A stretch of DNA of 64,000 nucleotides from Nocardia sp. SYP-A9097 (GTDB lineage: Bacteria > Actinomycetota > Actinomycetes > Mycobacteriales > Mycobacteriaceae). Location of the stretch: positions 1 to 64,000 of the forward strand of contig NZ_WJIC01000005.1 of NCBI RefSeq assembly GCF_009649815.1, in the 5' to 3' direction. Made by a program: the position numbers and the translations under genes. Positions 42,225 to 50,461 of this stretch are shown here, piece by piece. The first letter of the stretch is position 1, and each line of letters begins with the position of its first letter. A model generated the notes under the pieces. That model saw nothing but the letters and a program-made list of their open reading frames with translations, was not told the DNA's origin and made no database searches.

Positions 42225-45200
42225 CCGCGAGGTTCGTCAGCAGGATCTCTGCTGCGCCGATACTCCTGGATGATGGCGCGGAAGGGGTTATCGGTCTCAC
42301 GATTCAGGCGCTCGATGGTGTAGTTCAGCGCGAAGCAGAATACGAGCAGTACAGGAGTGCCGATAAGTACCGGGATCCAGCCGATCCACGCAGCCAGCGT
42401 GACCGTCCCCGGTACGGCCAGCAATCCCCCCAAGAGCAGGGTTCCTCCTACGCCCCCGACGATGAGCGGCACCAGGATGTCATCCCGCCAGGTGAATATG
42501 GTTCCGCGCCTGGCAAATTGTTCGGGAAGGCGCTCGCGTGGCAGCGGTGTGGAGTGCTCCATCAAGTACCAGCCCGCGCCCAACCCAGCCAGGGTGCAGA
42601 CCGGCAGGACAAGCATCGTCCAGGCCAGCCAGAGTGGTCCCCACGCCCAAGATCGATTGATTGTCGAGATCATGCGAACCACGCCGATACCTGGCAAGCT
42701 CACCGCCGCCAGACTCACGGTAGCGGCGAGGAAAAGTGTCATTCTCCGGGTGTTATGCTCTGCATCAAGGGCTGCCCTGGACCATAAAGGCGCCCAGCGC
42801 AATTCGCTGCTCGCATCGTAGTTGGTCTCCAGAAGTTCTTCGGCAAGCTTTCGTTGCACACTCAGGGGAAGTGCGCGAATCATCTCCAGAACCGGGGCCT
42901 CGACCCCGAGTTCAGTGAGGAAATCCGAAAGCTGCGCATCGAATTCGATAGCGGACTCCCGCCGGGCGAGGTGCTTCGAATACTCCATGGAGAGTGTGGG
43001 ATACGTACCGGAAGCTACATTCCTGACCCGAACGAACATGCGCCCTATCAGCAGGATCGCGACACGCGGGTCCAGCTCACGACGTAGATCGGCGGGCGGG
43101 AACGAGGAATCGACGACGGCGGTGATCCGCTGCATGATGCGTGGCAGCAGCCTCGACTCCGGCGTGGTGAACGGTATCCACGCGGCGTCGATAGTGGTCA
43201 GCTCGGGCACGCCGATCGAGCCGTTATCTTGCAGCGCGGCTTCGATATTCGGCTCGCGCAACAGAACGCATATCCACCATGCTGCCCGGATCGCCGACTC
43301 GCCGTCTCGCCACAGCAGCTCCGTCAGGCGAAGTGCGGCGCTGGGTGTTCCGATGGCGCCCAGCGCATCAATGGGCCAGAGTCGATGATCGGAAACCACG
43401 CCCGCGAGCGCCGGTACCGCGACTTCACCCATTGTCTCGACACAGATCCTGGCCCGGCGACTATTCTCGTGAACGGCGAGATCCACGAGGAACTGGGCGG
43501 CATCGGGGCGGCCGGAGCGGGCCAGCACACGCATCGCGCGAAAGACGCCAGTGGCTGATCCGATTTGGAGCTCGGCCCTCAGGGTGCTCCCGCGATCGGT
43601 ATCGCGGGCTGCGACACTGCCCAGCGCGTCGACGATCCCGTCCAGTCCGAGATTGCGGCGGATAGTGGGGAGTTCTGCGAGGAAGTGCGCGAGGATGCGA
43701 TCCGCGAGCCGACTGTCGATTTGGCTGGCCTCGGCCAGGCACTCCAGGGCGAGCACGCGATGGGTGATGTCGTCGGAGTCGAACAGTCGCTCCACCACGA
43801 TGGTGGAGTCATTGCCGTCCAGGCCGCACCAGAAGCGGACCGAGTCGCGCCAGAATGGGGGATCGGACCAGTAGCCCGTAAGCAGGCGGCCCGCGCCTAC
43901 CGGGCCTTCCAAGGCTCGGGCGGTGAAGTATTCCTGAAAACTCCTGTGCGGGAACCAGAATCGCTCACCGGTATCGGAGCCGACCAGTAGTTGGGTGCGG
44001 TCGGTCAGATCGCGCAGGAGTTCGCGGCCGTGCTCGGTGCGCAGATCCAGAGAGGTGAGGGCCTCGGTCATGACTTCGCGCAGTCGGAGGTGGTCGATAT
44101 TGAGCCGATCACCGTCTGCCGCAGGGGTTTCCGTCATGGTGCGGGCAATGCGCTTGAGCACGGCCAGTTTCTCGCCCGGCTCGTACGGGGAGGCGCGACC
44201 CGCGCGGTGCAGCAACAGGTCTCGGGTCACCATGTGATCGGTGACGCGGGAGTAGAAGGCGGCGCGTGAGCTCGGCAGGGAACGGCCCCGGCGCAGCAGG
44301 CTACCGGTGTACAGGTCCGCGAGCAGGCTCAGCAGCAATGGGGTGCGGGCCAGCTGATGTAATTGGGGGTTCTGTCGAATCTGCTCGAAAAGGCGTTCGG
44401 CACTGCCCAATTCAGTGAGCTCGGCCTCGGTCAGCCCGCCGTGCGCGGACCGCTCCAGCGTCAGCCAACGGTCCAGGAAACGCAGGATGGACGAGTCGTC
44501 GAAGTCGGAGATACGGATCAGTTCGAATGCGCCGAGGCTGCCGTTGTAGGCCGAGGAGCGGCAGGTGACCACGATCGCATTGGCCTCCTCGCCGCTGGCG
44601 TAGGTGCGGCGGAAGACTTCCAGGGCGTCGATCACCGCGGACTGCTGGTCGGGGTTCACCTCGTCCAAGCCGTCGAACAGCAGGCGCAGCGCGCCCTCGT
44701 TCAATCTGCGGGTGACGAAATCCTTTGCGCGGGAGTCATCTTTGTCATGGGGGAGTCGGAAACGGGAGGCGATCAGGCTGGCCAGATCCACCGACCCGTC
44801 ACAGCGATGCAACTCCACCAGTACCGGAAGCTGTTGTTCGCGTTGCAGTTTGCGCGGCTGCTCGGCCCATTGCAGCAGAAAATACTTGGACAGCAAGGAC
44901 TTTCCGGCACCCGCCTCGCCGAGCAGCAGTACCGCCTTCTCCTCGAGCACCCGCCGCCGCAGATCATGCCTGCGCCCGGCTCGCTCGTATTGCAGGTGGA
45001 TATAGACCGAATCCACCGTGACCTGCCGCTGCTTGGTCAGCACATGACGCCCGTACTCATCGGGAATCTTCGCGCGGTAGTGGGTGATTCGCTTGTCCTC
45101 GCTCACCCACACCGCGATCCGCTCCAGCGCTCGGCGCGGCAGCGCGGTGAGCAGGCCGTACATGCCCTCACCCAGCTTGTCGCCGAGCTTCTTCAGCGCG

Positions 45201-45289
45201 ATCGCCAATACCCCCGCCACGATCACCCCACCGCCGAAGCCGCCGAGCAACCCGGTCAGGCCCTGGGTGATCGAATCCTCCTCGGCCAC
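42221..45289 (-). CDS. NACHT-domain NTPase with HEAT-like repeats and membrane segments
   Basis: 1022 residues. Order: an N-terminal Gly-rich hydrophobic helix (about 12-34); a NACHT module with Walker A GEAGAGKS (124-131), Walker B LLFDGLDEV (203-211), sensor segment IVVTCRSS; winged-helix region with FPHRSFQEYFTARAL; alpha-helical repeat region (about 500-720); then about four hydrophobic helices in the last 180 residues (LFLAATVSLAAVSLPGIGVV, then ILVPLIVGGVGGTLLLGGLL among them). STAND NTPases of this kind act as ligand-triggered switches; several bacterial NACHT proteins defend against phage. GTG 45289 has no clear ribosome binding site. It follows the MmpL gene by 27 bp. Its coding sequence seems less G/C-biased than its neighbours. 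A membrane-acting effector is an inference. Confidence 0.82.
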   Translation of the reverse strand: MAEEDSITQGLTGLLGGFGGGVIVAGVLAIALKKLGDKLGEGMYGLLTALPRRALERIAVWVSEDKRITHYRAKIPDEYGRHVLTKQRQVTVDSVYIHLQYERAGRRHDLRRRVLEEKAVLLLGEAGAGKSLLSKYFLLQWAEQPRKLQREQQLPVLVELHRCDGSVDLASLIASRFRLPHDKDDSRAKDFVTRRLNEGALRLLFDGLDEVNPDQQSAVIDALEVFRRTYASGEEANAIVVTCRSSAYNGSLGAFELIRISDFDDSSILRFLDRWLTLERSAHGGLTEAELTELGSAERLFEQIRQNPQLHQLARTPLLLSLLADLYTGSLLRRGRSLPSSRAAFYSRVTDHMVTRDLLLHRAGRASPYEPGEKLAVLKRIARTMTETPAADGDRLNIDHLRLREVMTEALTSLDLRTEHGRELLRDLTDRTQLLVGSDTGERFWFPHRSFQEYFTARALEGPVGAGRLLTGYWSDPPFWRDSVRFWCGLDGNDSTIVVERLFDSDDITHRVLALECLAEASQIDSRLADRILAHFLAELPTIRRNLGLDGIVDALGSVAARDTDRGSTLRAELQIGSATGVFRAMRVLARSGRPDAAQFLVDLAVHENSRRARICVETMGEVAVPALAGVVSDHRLWPIDALGAIGTPSAALRLTELLWRDGESAIRAAWWICVLLREPNIEAALQDNGSIGVPELTTIDAAWIPFTTPESRLLPRIMQRITAVVDSSFPPADLRRELDPRVAILLIGRMFVRVRNVASGTYPTLSMEYSKHLARRESAIEFDAQLSDFLTELGVEAPVLEMIRALPLSVQRKLAEELLETNYDASSELRWAPLWSRAALDAEHNTRRMTLFLAATVSLAAVSLPGIGVVRMISTINRSWAWGPLWLAWTMLVLPVCTLAGLGAGWYLMEHSTPLPRERLPEQFARRGTIFTWRDDILVPLIVGGVGGTLLLGGLLAVPGTVTLAAWIGWIPVLIGTPVLLVFCFALNYTIERLNRETDNPFRAIIQEYRRSRDPADEPRG

Positions 45290-45316
45290 GATCGAAATGC
45301 TAAGGCGGAACGGCGG

Positions 45317-47524
45317 TCAATGCCGGGCTTCGGTGAGATCGGGGACCGTGATCGGGGGCAGCTCATCATCGAGAATCGGCTCGCCCATGCCGATTCGGCG
45401 CTGGATTCGCTGCATCCACGCCGGCGCCCACCACACGCGATCACCCAGCAGGCGCATGGTCGCCGGGACCAGGAACATGCGCAGCACTGTCGCATCGATG
45501 AACAACGCCGCGATCATGCCGTACGCAATGTACTGCATGAGAACGAGATCCGAGAACGCGAACGCGCCAGTGACCACCAGCAGGATCAGCGCCGCCGCGG
45601 TGATGATGCCACCGGTTTGCGCGGTGCCGGTGCGAATGGCTTCCTCGGTGCTCGCACCCCGCGAACGTGCTTCGACCATACGCGACACCAGGAATACCTC
45701 GTAGTCGGTGGACAGGCCGTACACGATGGCGATGATCAGCACCAGCATGGTCGCCTGGCCCGGCTGCGGGGTGAAGTTGAGCAGGCTCGCACCGTGGCCT
45801 TCGATGAAGACCCACGTCAGAATGCCCAGGGTGGAGCCGAGTCCGAGACCGCTCATGAGCGCCGCCTTGATCGGCAGCACCAGCGAGCCGAAGGTCAGGA
45901 ACATGAGCAGGGTGGTTACGAGCAGTACCAGCGCGATCATCCACGGAATTCGCTGGAGCAATGCGTCGATGCTGTCCTTCTGCAGGGCGGGCACACCGCC
46001 GACCAGCAGTGTCATGCCTTCCGGCAGTTCCATTTTCCGGAGGTACTCGATCGTCGCCCCGGCATGATTGATATCGACCACCGGCGCCTTGGTCCGATAG
46101 ACATCCGGCTGTGTCGATGAGCGCGCGGGAATCTCGAACTGCCCCGCCAACCCCGGTGCCTGATTGGCCACGTTCCACACCGGGCCGACCGCCGCCGAAG
46201 TGCCCGAGATGAAGACGATTTCGAGTGGATCGGCCTTGCGCAGCGGGAAGTGCTTGTCGATCTGCTCCTGCGCCACCCGCGTCGGATTATCCGGCGGCAG
46301 ATACTTCTCACTGAAACCGCCGAATATCAGATTCCGCATCGGGATGATCAGCAGTAGCAGTCCGAGCACCAGCGGAATCGCCACCTTGCGTGGATGCCTC
46401 AGCACCCACCCGGTACTGCGCCACCAGAACCCGGACTCCAGCTTCGCCGCGGACTTGGTACGCCGGAAACGGTTCAGCCCCAACATATCCACGCGCGGGC
46501 CGAGGATCGCGAGCACGGCGGGCAGCACCGTGAGCGCGGTCAGCGCGGCGATCGTCACCGTCGCGATCGCGCCGTAGGCGATGGATTTCAGGAAGCCCTG
46601 CGGAAACAGCAGCAGCCCACCCAGACTCGCCACGATCATGGTCGCGGAGAACACCACGGTCCGCCCGGCCGTCATCACCGTACGCTTGACCGCCGTCCGA
46701 GTGTCATATCCCGCGGCGAGCTCTTCCCGGAACCGGCTCACGATGAACAGTCCGTAGTCGATGGCGAGCCCCAGCCCGATCATCGAAACCACCGGGGACA
46801 CGAAGGAATTCACCTCGGTGAAGTTGGTGACGAACCGCACCACACCGAACGCCCCGAAGATGGTGAGCAGCCCGATCAGCAGCGGCAGGGCAGCCGCGAC
46901 CACTCCGCCGAAGATGAAGAACAGCAGCACTCCGACCAGCGGAATCGCCATCAACTCCATCCGATGCAGGTCATCGGCGACCGTATTGTTGAGCGTCGCC
47001 GACACCGGCTGCATCCCCGCGACCCGAACATCCATCCCCGGAATACCGAAGTCGTCCTTGACAATCCGATAGTTCAGCGCCATCTCGGCATCGTTCGCCC
47101 CGCGCAGCCCGATCGCCGCCAACGCCCGAGTTCGATCCTTCGTCACCAAAGCCGCGGACACGGCCCCGGTTTCGGTCTGCCAGTAACTCGCCTTGACCCC
47201 CGCGATCTGTCCCGGATGATCCCGGGGCAAAGCATTCAAATGCGCGACAACGGTCTCACTGAAGCCCGGATCATCGACGGTCCTGCCGTCGGGCGCGGTG
47301 AACAAAACCACCACATCCACATCATGGGTCGCCCCGAACGCCCCACCTGCGATCCGCGCCGCCTCCACCGACTCCGACGAATCATCGAACATCCCACCCG
47401 AACTCAGATGGTTGTCCAACCCCATCCCGTACCCACCCAAAGCGAGCAACCCCGCCACCATTACTCCGATAACGGCGAACCGCAATCGGCAGGCCAGCTC
47501 ACCCCATCGCCCGAACAGGTTCAT
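45317..47524 (-). CDS. MmpL family RND transporter
   Basis: 735 residues. MMPL architecture: a first membrane helix near 15-35, an outer loop domain, helices about 190-340 containing GLAIDYGLFIVSRFREE, a second loop domain (FGGFSEKYLPPDNPTRVAQEQIDKHFP, quoted here only as GFSEKYLPPDNPTR), and a second helix bundle with YGLSTDYEVFLVSRMVE. The paired D-Y motifs in the two bundles are the proton-relay sites. Such pumps export lipids or siderophores to the outer membrane, powered by the proton gradient. ATG 47524 starts it. The substrate is unknown; it lies upstream of the NACHT gene on the same strand. Confidence 0.88.
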   Translation of the reverse strand: MNLFGRWGELACRLRFAVIGVMVAGLLALGGYGMGLDNHLSSGGMFDDSSESVEAARIAGGAFGATHDVDVVVLFTAPDGRTVDDPGFSETVVAHLNALPRDHPGQIAGVKASYWQTETGAVSAALVTKDRTRALAAIGLRGANDAEMALNYRIVKDDFGIPGMDVRVAGMQPVSATLNNTVADDLHRMELMAIPLVGVLLFFIFGGVVAAALPLLIGLLTIFGAFGVVRFVTNFTEVNSFVSPVVSMIGLGLAIDYGLFIVSRFREELAAGYDTRTAVKRTVMTAGRTVVFSATMIVASLGGLLLFPQGFLKSIAYGAIATVTIAALTALTVLPAVLAILGPRVDMLGLNRFRRTKSAAKLESGFWWRSTGWVLRHPRKVAIPLVLGLLLLIIPMRNLIFGGFSEKYLPPDNPTRVAQEQIDKHFPLRKADPLEIVFISGTSAAVGPVWNVANQAPGLAGQFEIPARSSTQPDVYRTKAPVVDINHAGATIEYLRKMELPEGMTLLVGGVPALQKDSIDALLQRIPWMIALVLLVTTLLMFLTFGSLVLPIKAALMSGLGLGSTLGILTWVFIEGHGASLLNFTPQPGQATMLVLIIAIVYGLSTDYEVFLVSRMVEARSRGASTEEAIRTGTAQTGGIITAAALILLVVTGAFAFSDLVLMQYIAYGMIAALFIDATVLRMFLVPATMRLLGDRVWWAPAWMQRIQRRIGMGEPILDDELPPITVPDLTEARH

Positions 47525-47592
47525 ACTTCACGGTAACAAGCAAGATCGCCCCCAGCACCCCCGCCCACCCTTCTTCACCTGTCAACTGTCAG

Positions 47593-47598
47593 TACTGT
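47593..47598 (+). promoter_or_regulatory. Candidate -10 element for leaderless TMEM175-like mRNA
   Basis: TACTGT ends 7 bases before the GTG start codon at 47606, with no ribosome binding site between. This is the spacing expected when transcription starts on or beside the start codon, as in leaderless actinobacterial mRNAs. It sits inside a short inverted repeat AACTGTCAGTACTGTT-like stretch that might also be an operator. Confidence 0.35.
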
Positions 47599-47605
47599 TG
47601 TCGCC

Positions 47606-48247
47606 GTGAATGATTCAGGCCGGGTGGAAGCCTTCAGTGATGGGGTTTTCGCGGTGGCGATTACCCTGCTCATCCTCGAGATCAAGGTGCCGGCGGAGGC
47701 GGGGGACCAGCTGTTGCGGGAGTTGGGGCACCAATGGCCTTCGTACGCGGCGTATGTCGTGACGTTTCTGGTCATCGGGATCATGTGGGTCAATCACCAC
47801 ACGGTTTTCGGGTTCGTGGAACGAGTCGACCGAACCCTGCTGTTTCTGAATCTGTTGCTACTGCTGGGTGTGGTCGCGCTGCCTTGGGCCGCGTCCCTGG
47901 TGGCCGAGTATCTGGCTGAGGGCCAGGAGGGTTCCAGCCTCCTGCACGGCAGCGACGCCGCCCATATTGCGATGGCCGTCTATGGCAGCTTCATGGTCTA
48001 TCACGCCGTGGTCTTCCAAGCGCTGTGGATGCACCTCACCAAAACCGGCCACCTCTTCGACTCCCGCATAGACACCGAAGCCGCCCGCCGCACCCGCTGG
48101 CGCTTCGGCCTCGGCCTGATCATCTACCCCTGCACCGTTGCCCTGGCCTTCGTCTCCGCCCCGCTGGCCCTCGCCCTACACGGCGGCCTGGCCGTCTACT
48201 ACGCCCTCAACCAGATCTCCGTCCCGGTTCACGACACCGCGTCCTGA
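47606..48247 (+). CDS. TMEM175 / DUF1211 family membrane protein
   Basis: 213 residues with six predicted hydrophobic helices. The family signature RVEAFSDGVFAVAITLLILE is at residues 6-25; its F-S-D is the conserved motif of bacterial TMEM175 potassium channels. It may let potassium or protons leak across the membrane. GTG 47606 lacks a ribosome binding site and may be used leaderless. Its 3' end overlaps the convergent TetR remnant by 19 bp. No partner is obvious nearby. Confidence 0.85.
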   Translation: MNDSGRVEAFSDGVFAVAITLLILEIKVPAEAGDQLLRELGHQWPSYAAYVVTFLVIGIMWVNHHTVFGFVERVDRTLLFLNLLLLLGVVALPWAASLVAEYLAEGQEGSSLLHGSDAAHIAMAVYGSFMVYHAVVFQALWMHLTKTGHLFDSRIDTEAARRTRWRFGLGLIIYPCTVALAFVSAPLALALHGGLAVYYALNQISVPVHDTAS

Positions 48248-48552
48248 ACCTGATCGGACGGTCGCACCAGCGAGCTTACGAGGAATTCGACGGTCGCCTC
48301 GAAGGCGTCGTCCACACGCGAGCGATCGCCCGTGGTGATGAGGTCCAGTTGTAACCCCCGGACCTGGGCGAGCAGGAAAGTTGCTGTGCGGAGCAGATCG
48401 GCGGGGGAATCGCCGGGCCCGGTCGCCTGGGCGAGCAGGCGCTGTTCGAAGTCGGTGCGAATGCGTTCGAGGACCTCGTTGAGCAATGCCTCCTTGGTGG
48501 CGAAATGCCTGATCAGGGTGGCGTGGCTGATGCCGAGGGCCCGCTGGAACCT
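48229..48552 (-). pseudogene. TetR family regulator, 5'-truncated remnant
   Basis: An open frame of 107 residues lacks any start region. It begins inside the helix-turn-helix (QRALGISHATLIRHFATKEALL) and continues through a normal-looking C-terminal domain, ending PSDQVQDAVS. About 30 N-terminal residues are missing, and an in-frame stop lies at 48553-48555, just where the sequence changes into an amidase gene of the other strand. A start at TTG 48486 would drop the DNA-binding part. It is therefore most likely dead. Confidence 0.75.
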
Positions 48553-48967
48553 CTACACCCGATCCCTCGCCGACTTCCACGCCGGTTACGACCTGCTCCT
48601 GACCCCCACACTGGCCGGACCTCCGCTGCGCATCGGCCAGCACCGCACCCCCGCGATCGCCGAAGCGGTGCTGTCTCCGCTGCTGCGGTTCGGTGCGGGA
48701 AAGCTGCTGTCGCGCAGCGACTTCTATGCGGACCTGGTGACCAGGAACCTCACCGCGGTCCCATTCACCCAGCTGGCCAATATCACCGGCCGGCCCGCCA
48801 TGAGTGTGCCCACGCACTGGACCGCGACCGGCCTGCCACTGGGAACCCAGTTCGTCGGACCCACGGGTAGTGAGTACCTACTACTGCAGCTGGCTGCCGA
48901 AATCGAAAGTGCCCGACCGTGGTTCGAGCGCTACCCGGAGATCAGCCGAGACGCGGTCGGCGGATAG
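48545..48967 (+). pseudogene. Amidase signature family, 5'-truncated remnant
   Basis: 140 residues match only the C-terminal third of amidase-signature enzymes: YDLLLTPTLAGPPLRIG, then TQLANITGRPAMSVPTHW and GLPLGTQFVGPTGSEYLLLQLA. The Ser-Ser-Lys catalytic core, which lies earlier in the family, is absent. The frame extends upstream only through antisense of the TetR remnant, so a 211-residue product predicted there would be a chimera. It abuts the TetR remnant head to head at about 48545-48552 and overlaps the end of the ThrE-like gene by 26 bp. Result of a deletion or rearrangement. Confidence 0.78.
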
Positions 48968-50408
48968 TGTTGAGGCGGTTGATTATTCGGGGGCGGCGCA
49001 GGTCTCGGGCGAACCATTCGCCGAGGGTTACCCCTGCCGCGAGGGCGCAGCCTACGGCGAAGGCGCTGAATAGTTGGTTGAGGCCGATGAGTTGTTCGTT
49101 GTTGAGTAGGGCGTAGAGGCCGCGATAGACGCGGAGGCCGGGGAGTAGGGGAGTGATACCGGCCAAGGTCACGACCAGCGGTGGGGTCAGGGCGCGGCGA
49201 GCCAGGAGACCACCGGCCAGACCCACGACCACCGCGGCTACGCCGGAGGAGATGATCGGGCCGAAACCTGCGTGCTGGACCAATAGATAGGCGATGGTGG
49301 CGGCCGCACCACTGAAGGCCGCGGCGGCCAGGGCTCGGCGTTCGGCGTAGCAGGCCAGGGCGAAGGCCAGGGAGGTGATCGCGCCCGCGAACAATTTGAC
49401 CGGGAGGTTGGTGAGGTCGCGGCCGGGGGACATGTCGACGGTGGGGACCGTGAGGTTCAGGAGTTCGGAGACGCGCAGGGTCAGCACGATGCCGGCGATA
49501 ATGCCGCCGGTCATCATGACCACCTCGAGCATGCGCGCCGATGCCGTGATGGGTGCGCCGGTGATCGCGTCCTCGACCGAGCCGACCAGCTGTAAACCGG
49601 CCAGCAGCACGGCAATTCCCGCCGCGATGATCAACGCCGGATCCAGACGCAGATGACTGGCGAAGGTGGAGACCAGCACCGCGGGCACCGCCGCGATCAT
49701 TCCGCCGACCATGTGCTGGAAGAAGAACGGCAGTCCGCGCCGGTTCAACCGCCGGTTCGTGCGGTCGATCAGGAAGGTGGTCGCGAAGCTGATCAGTGCG
49801 ATCAGCAGCCCGCCGTTCAACAGCAGCGCCACACCCGCCGCCATCAGCGCCCATCCGAAGGTGGAGATCCACCGGTTATAAGGATGCGGTGCGGAGGTGA
49901 TCTCATCGAGCGCGGCCAGTGCCTCCTCCGGCGGCACCAGCTCGCGGCGAATCCGCCGGGTCAGCCGATCCACCGCTGCCAATCGCGTGAAATCCAGTGA
50001 CCGGTAATGCACCACCCGCATGGTGCTGGCGGGTGGCATGGTCGGCCCGCGATCGGCGGAGATGCGAATCGAGTTGTAGGTGACATCGATATCGCAATTC
50101 GACATCCCGTACGTCGAGGCGATGAACTCGATCTGATCGGTGGTATCGGTGACCGCGGTCCCGGCGGCCAGCACCACCTCGCCGACCCGTTCGGCCAGAT
50201 CGAGCACCTGGGTGACGACGGCATCATCGGTGAGGTCGATCGGCTGCAGCGGCGCGGGCGCCTCGACCACGGCGTCCGCCATGGCATTACGGTCGGCGAC
50301 CGCGATATTCACCACGCTGGTCAGCAGTTGCCGCCACCGCCCGCGCAGGCCCGTCACACCCCCGCCGGTCTCGGTAGCCAAATCATTGCTCACAGAAGGA
50401 AAATACAC
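48942..50408 (-). CDS. thrE: Threonine/serine exporter (ThrE) family protein
   Basis: 488 residues. A soluble N-terminal domain (about 60-170, ending near RRELVPPEEALAALDEI) precedes about ten hydrophobic helices, the fused PF06738 plus PF12821 layout of Corynebacterium ThrE, which exports threonine and serine with proton exchange. GTG 50408 has TGAGG five bases upstream; GTG 50393 is an alternative. The gene is divergent from the acyl-CoA oxidase gene, with starts about 50 bp apart, so they may share a control region. Substrate assignment is by family only. Confidence 0.85.
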   Translation of the reverse strand: MYFPSVSNDLATETGGGVTGLRGRWRQLLTSVVNIAVADRNAMADAVVEAPAPLQPIDLTDDAVVTQVLDLAERVGEVVLAAGTAVTDTTDQIEFIASTYGMSNCDIDVTYNSIRISADRGPTMPPASTMRVVHYRSLDFTRLAAVDRLTRRIRRELVPPEEALAALDEITSAPHPYNRWISTFGWALMAAGVALLLNGGLLIALISFATTFLIDRTNRRLNRRGLPFFFQHMVGGMIAAVPAVLVSTFASHLRLDPALIIAAGIAVLLAGLQLVGSVEDAITGAPITASARMLEVVMMTGGIIAGIVLTLRVSELLNLTVPTVDMSPGRDLTNLPVKLFAGAITSLAFALACYAERRALAAAAFSGAAATIAYLLVQHAGFGPIISSGVAAVVVGLAGGLLARRALTPPLVVTLAGITPLLPGLRVYRGLYALLNNEQLIGLNQLFSAFAVGCALAAGVTLGEWFARDLRRPRIINRLNTIRRPRLG

Positions 50409-50461
50409 GGGTGCCTCAGATCACCGGGTTGACCAGGTCTATAGCAGTAGTGTTTTGGAGC

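Noticed and set aside
48332..48967. A continuous 211-codon plus-strand frame
   Set aside because: Its first 71 codons are antisense to the TetR remnant; only the last 140 match an amidase. I treat it as a chimera across a deletion scar, not a real protein.
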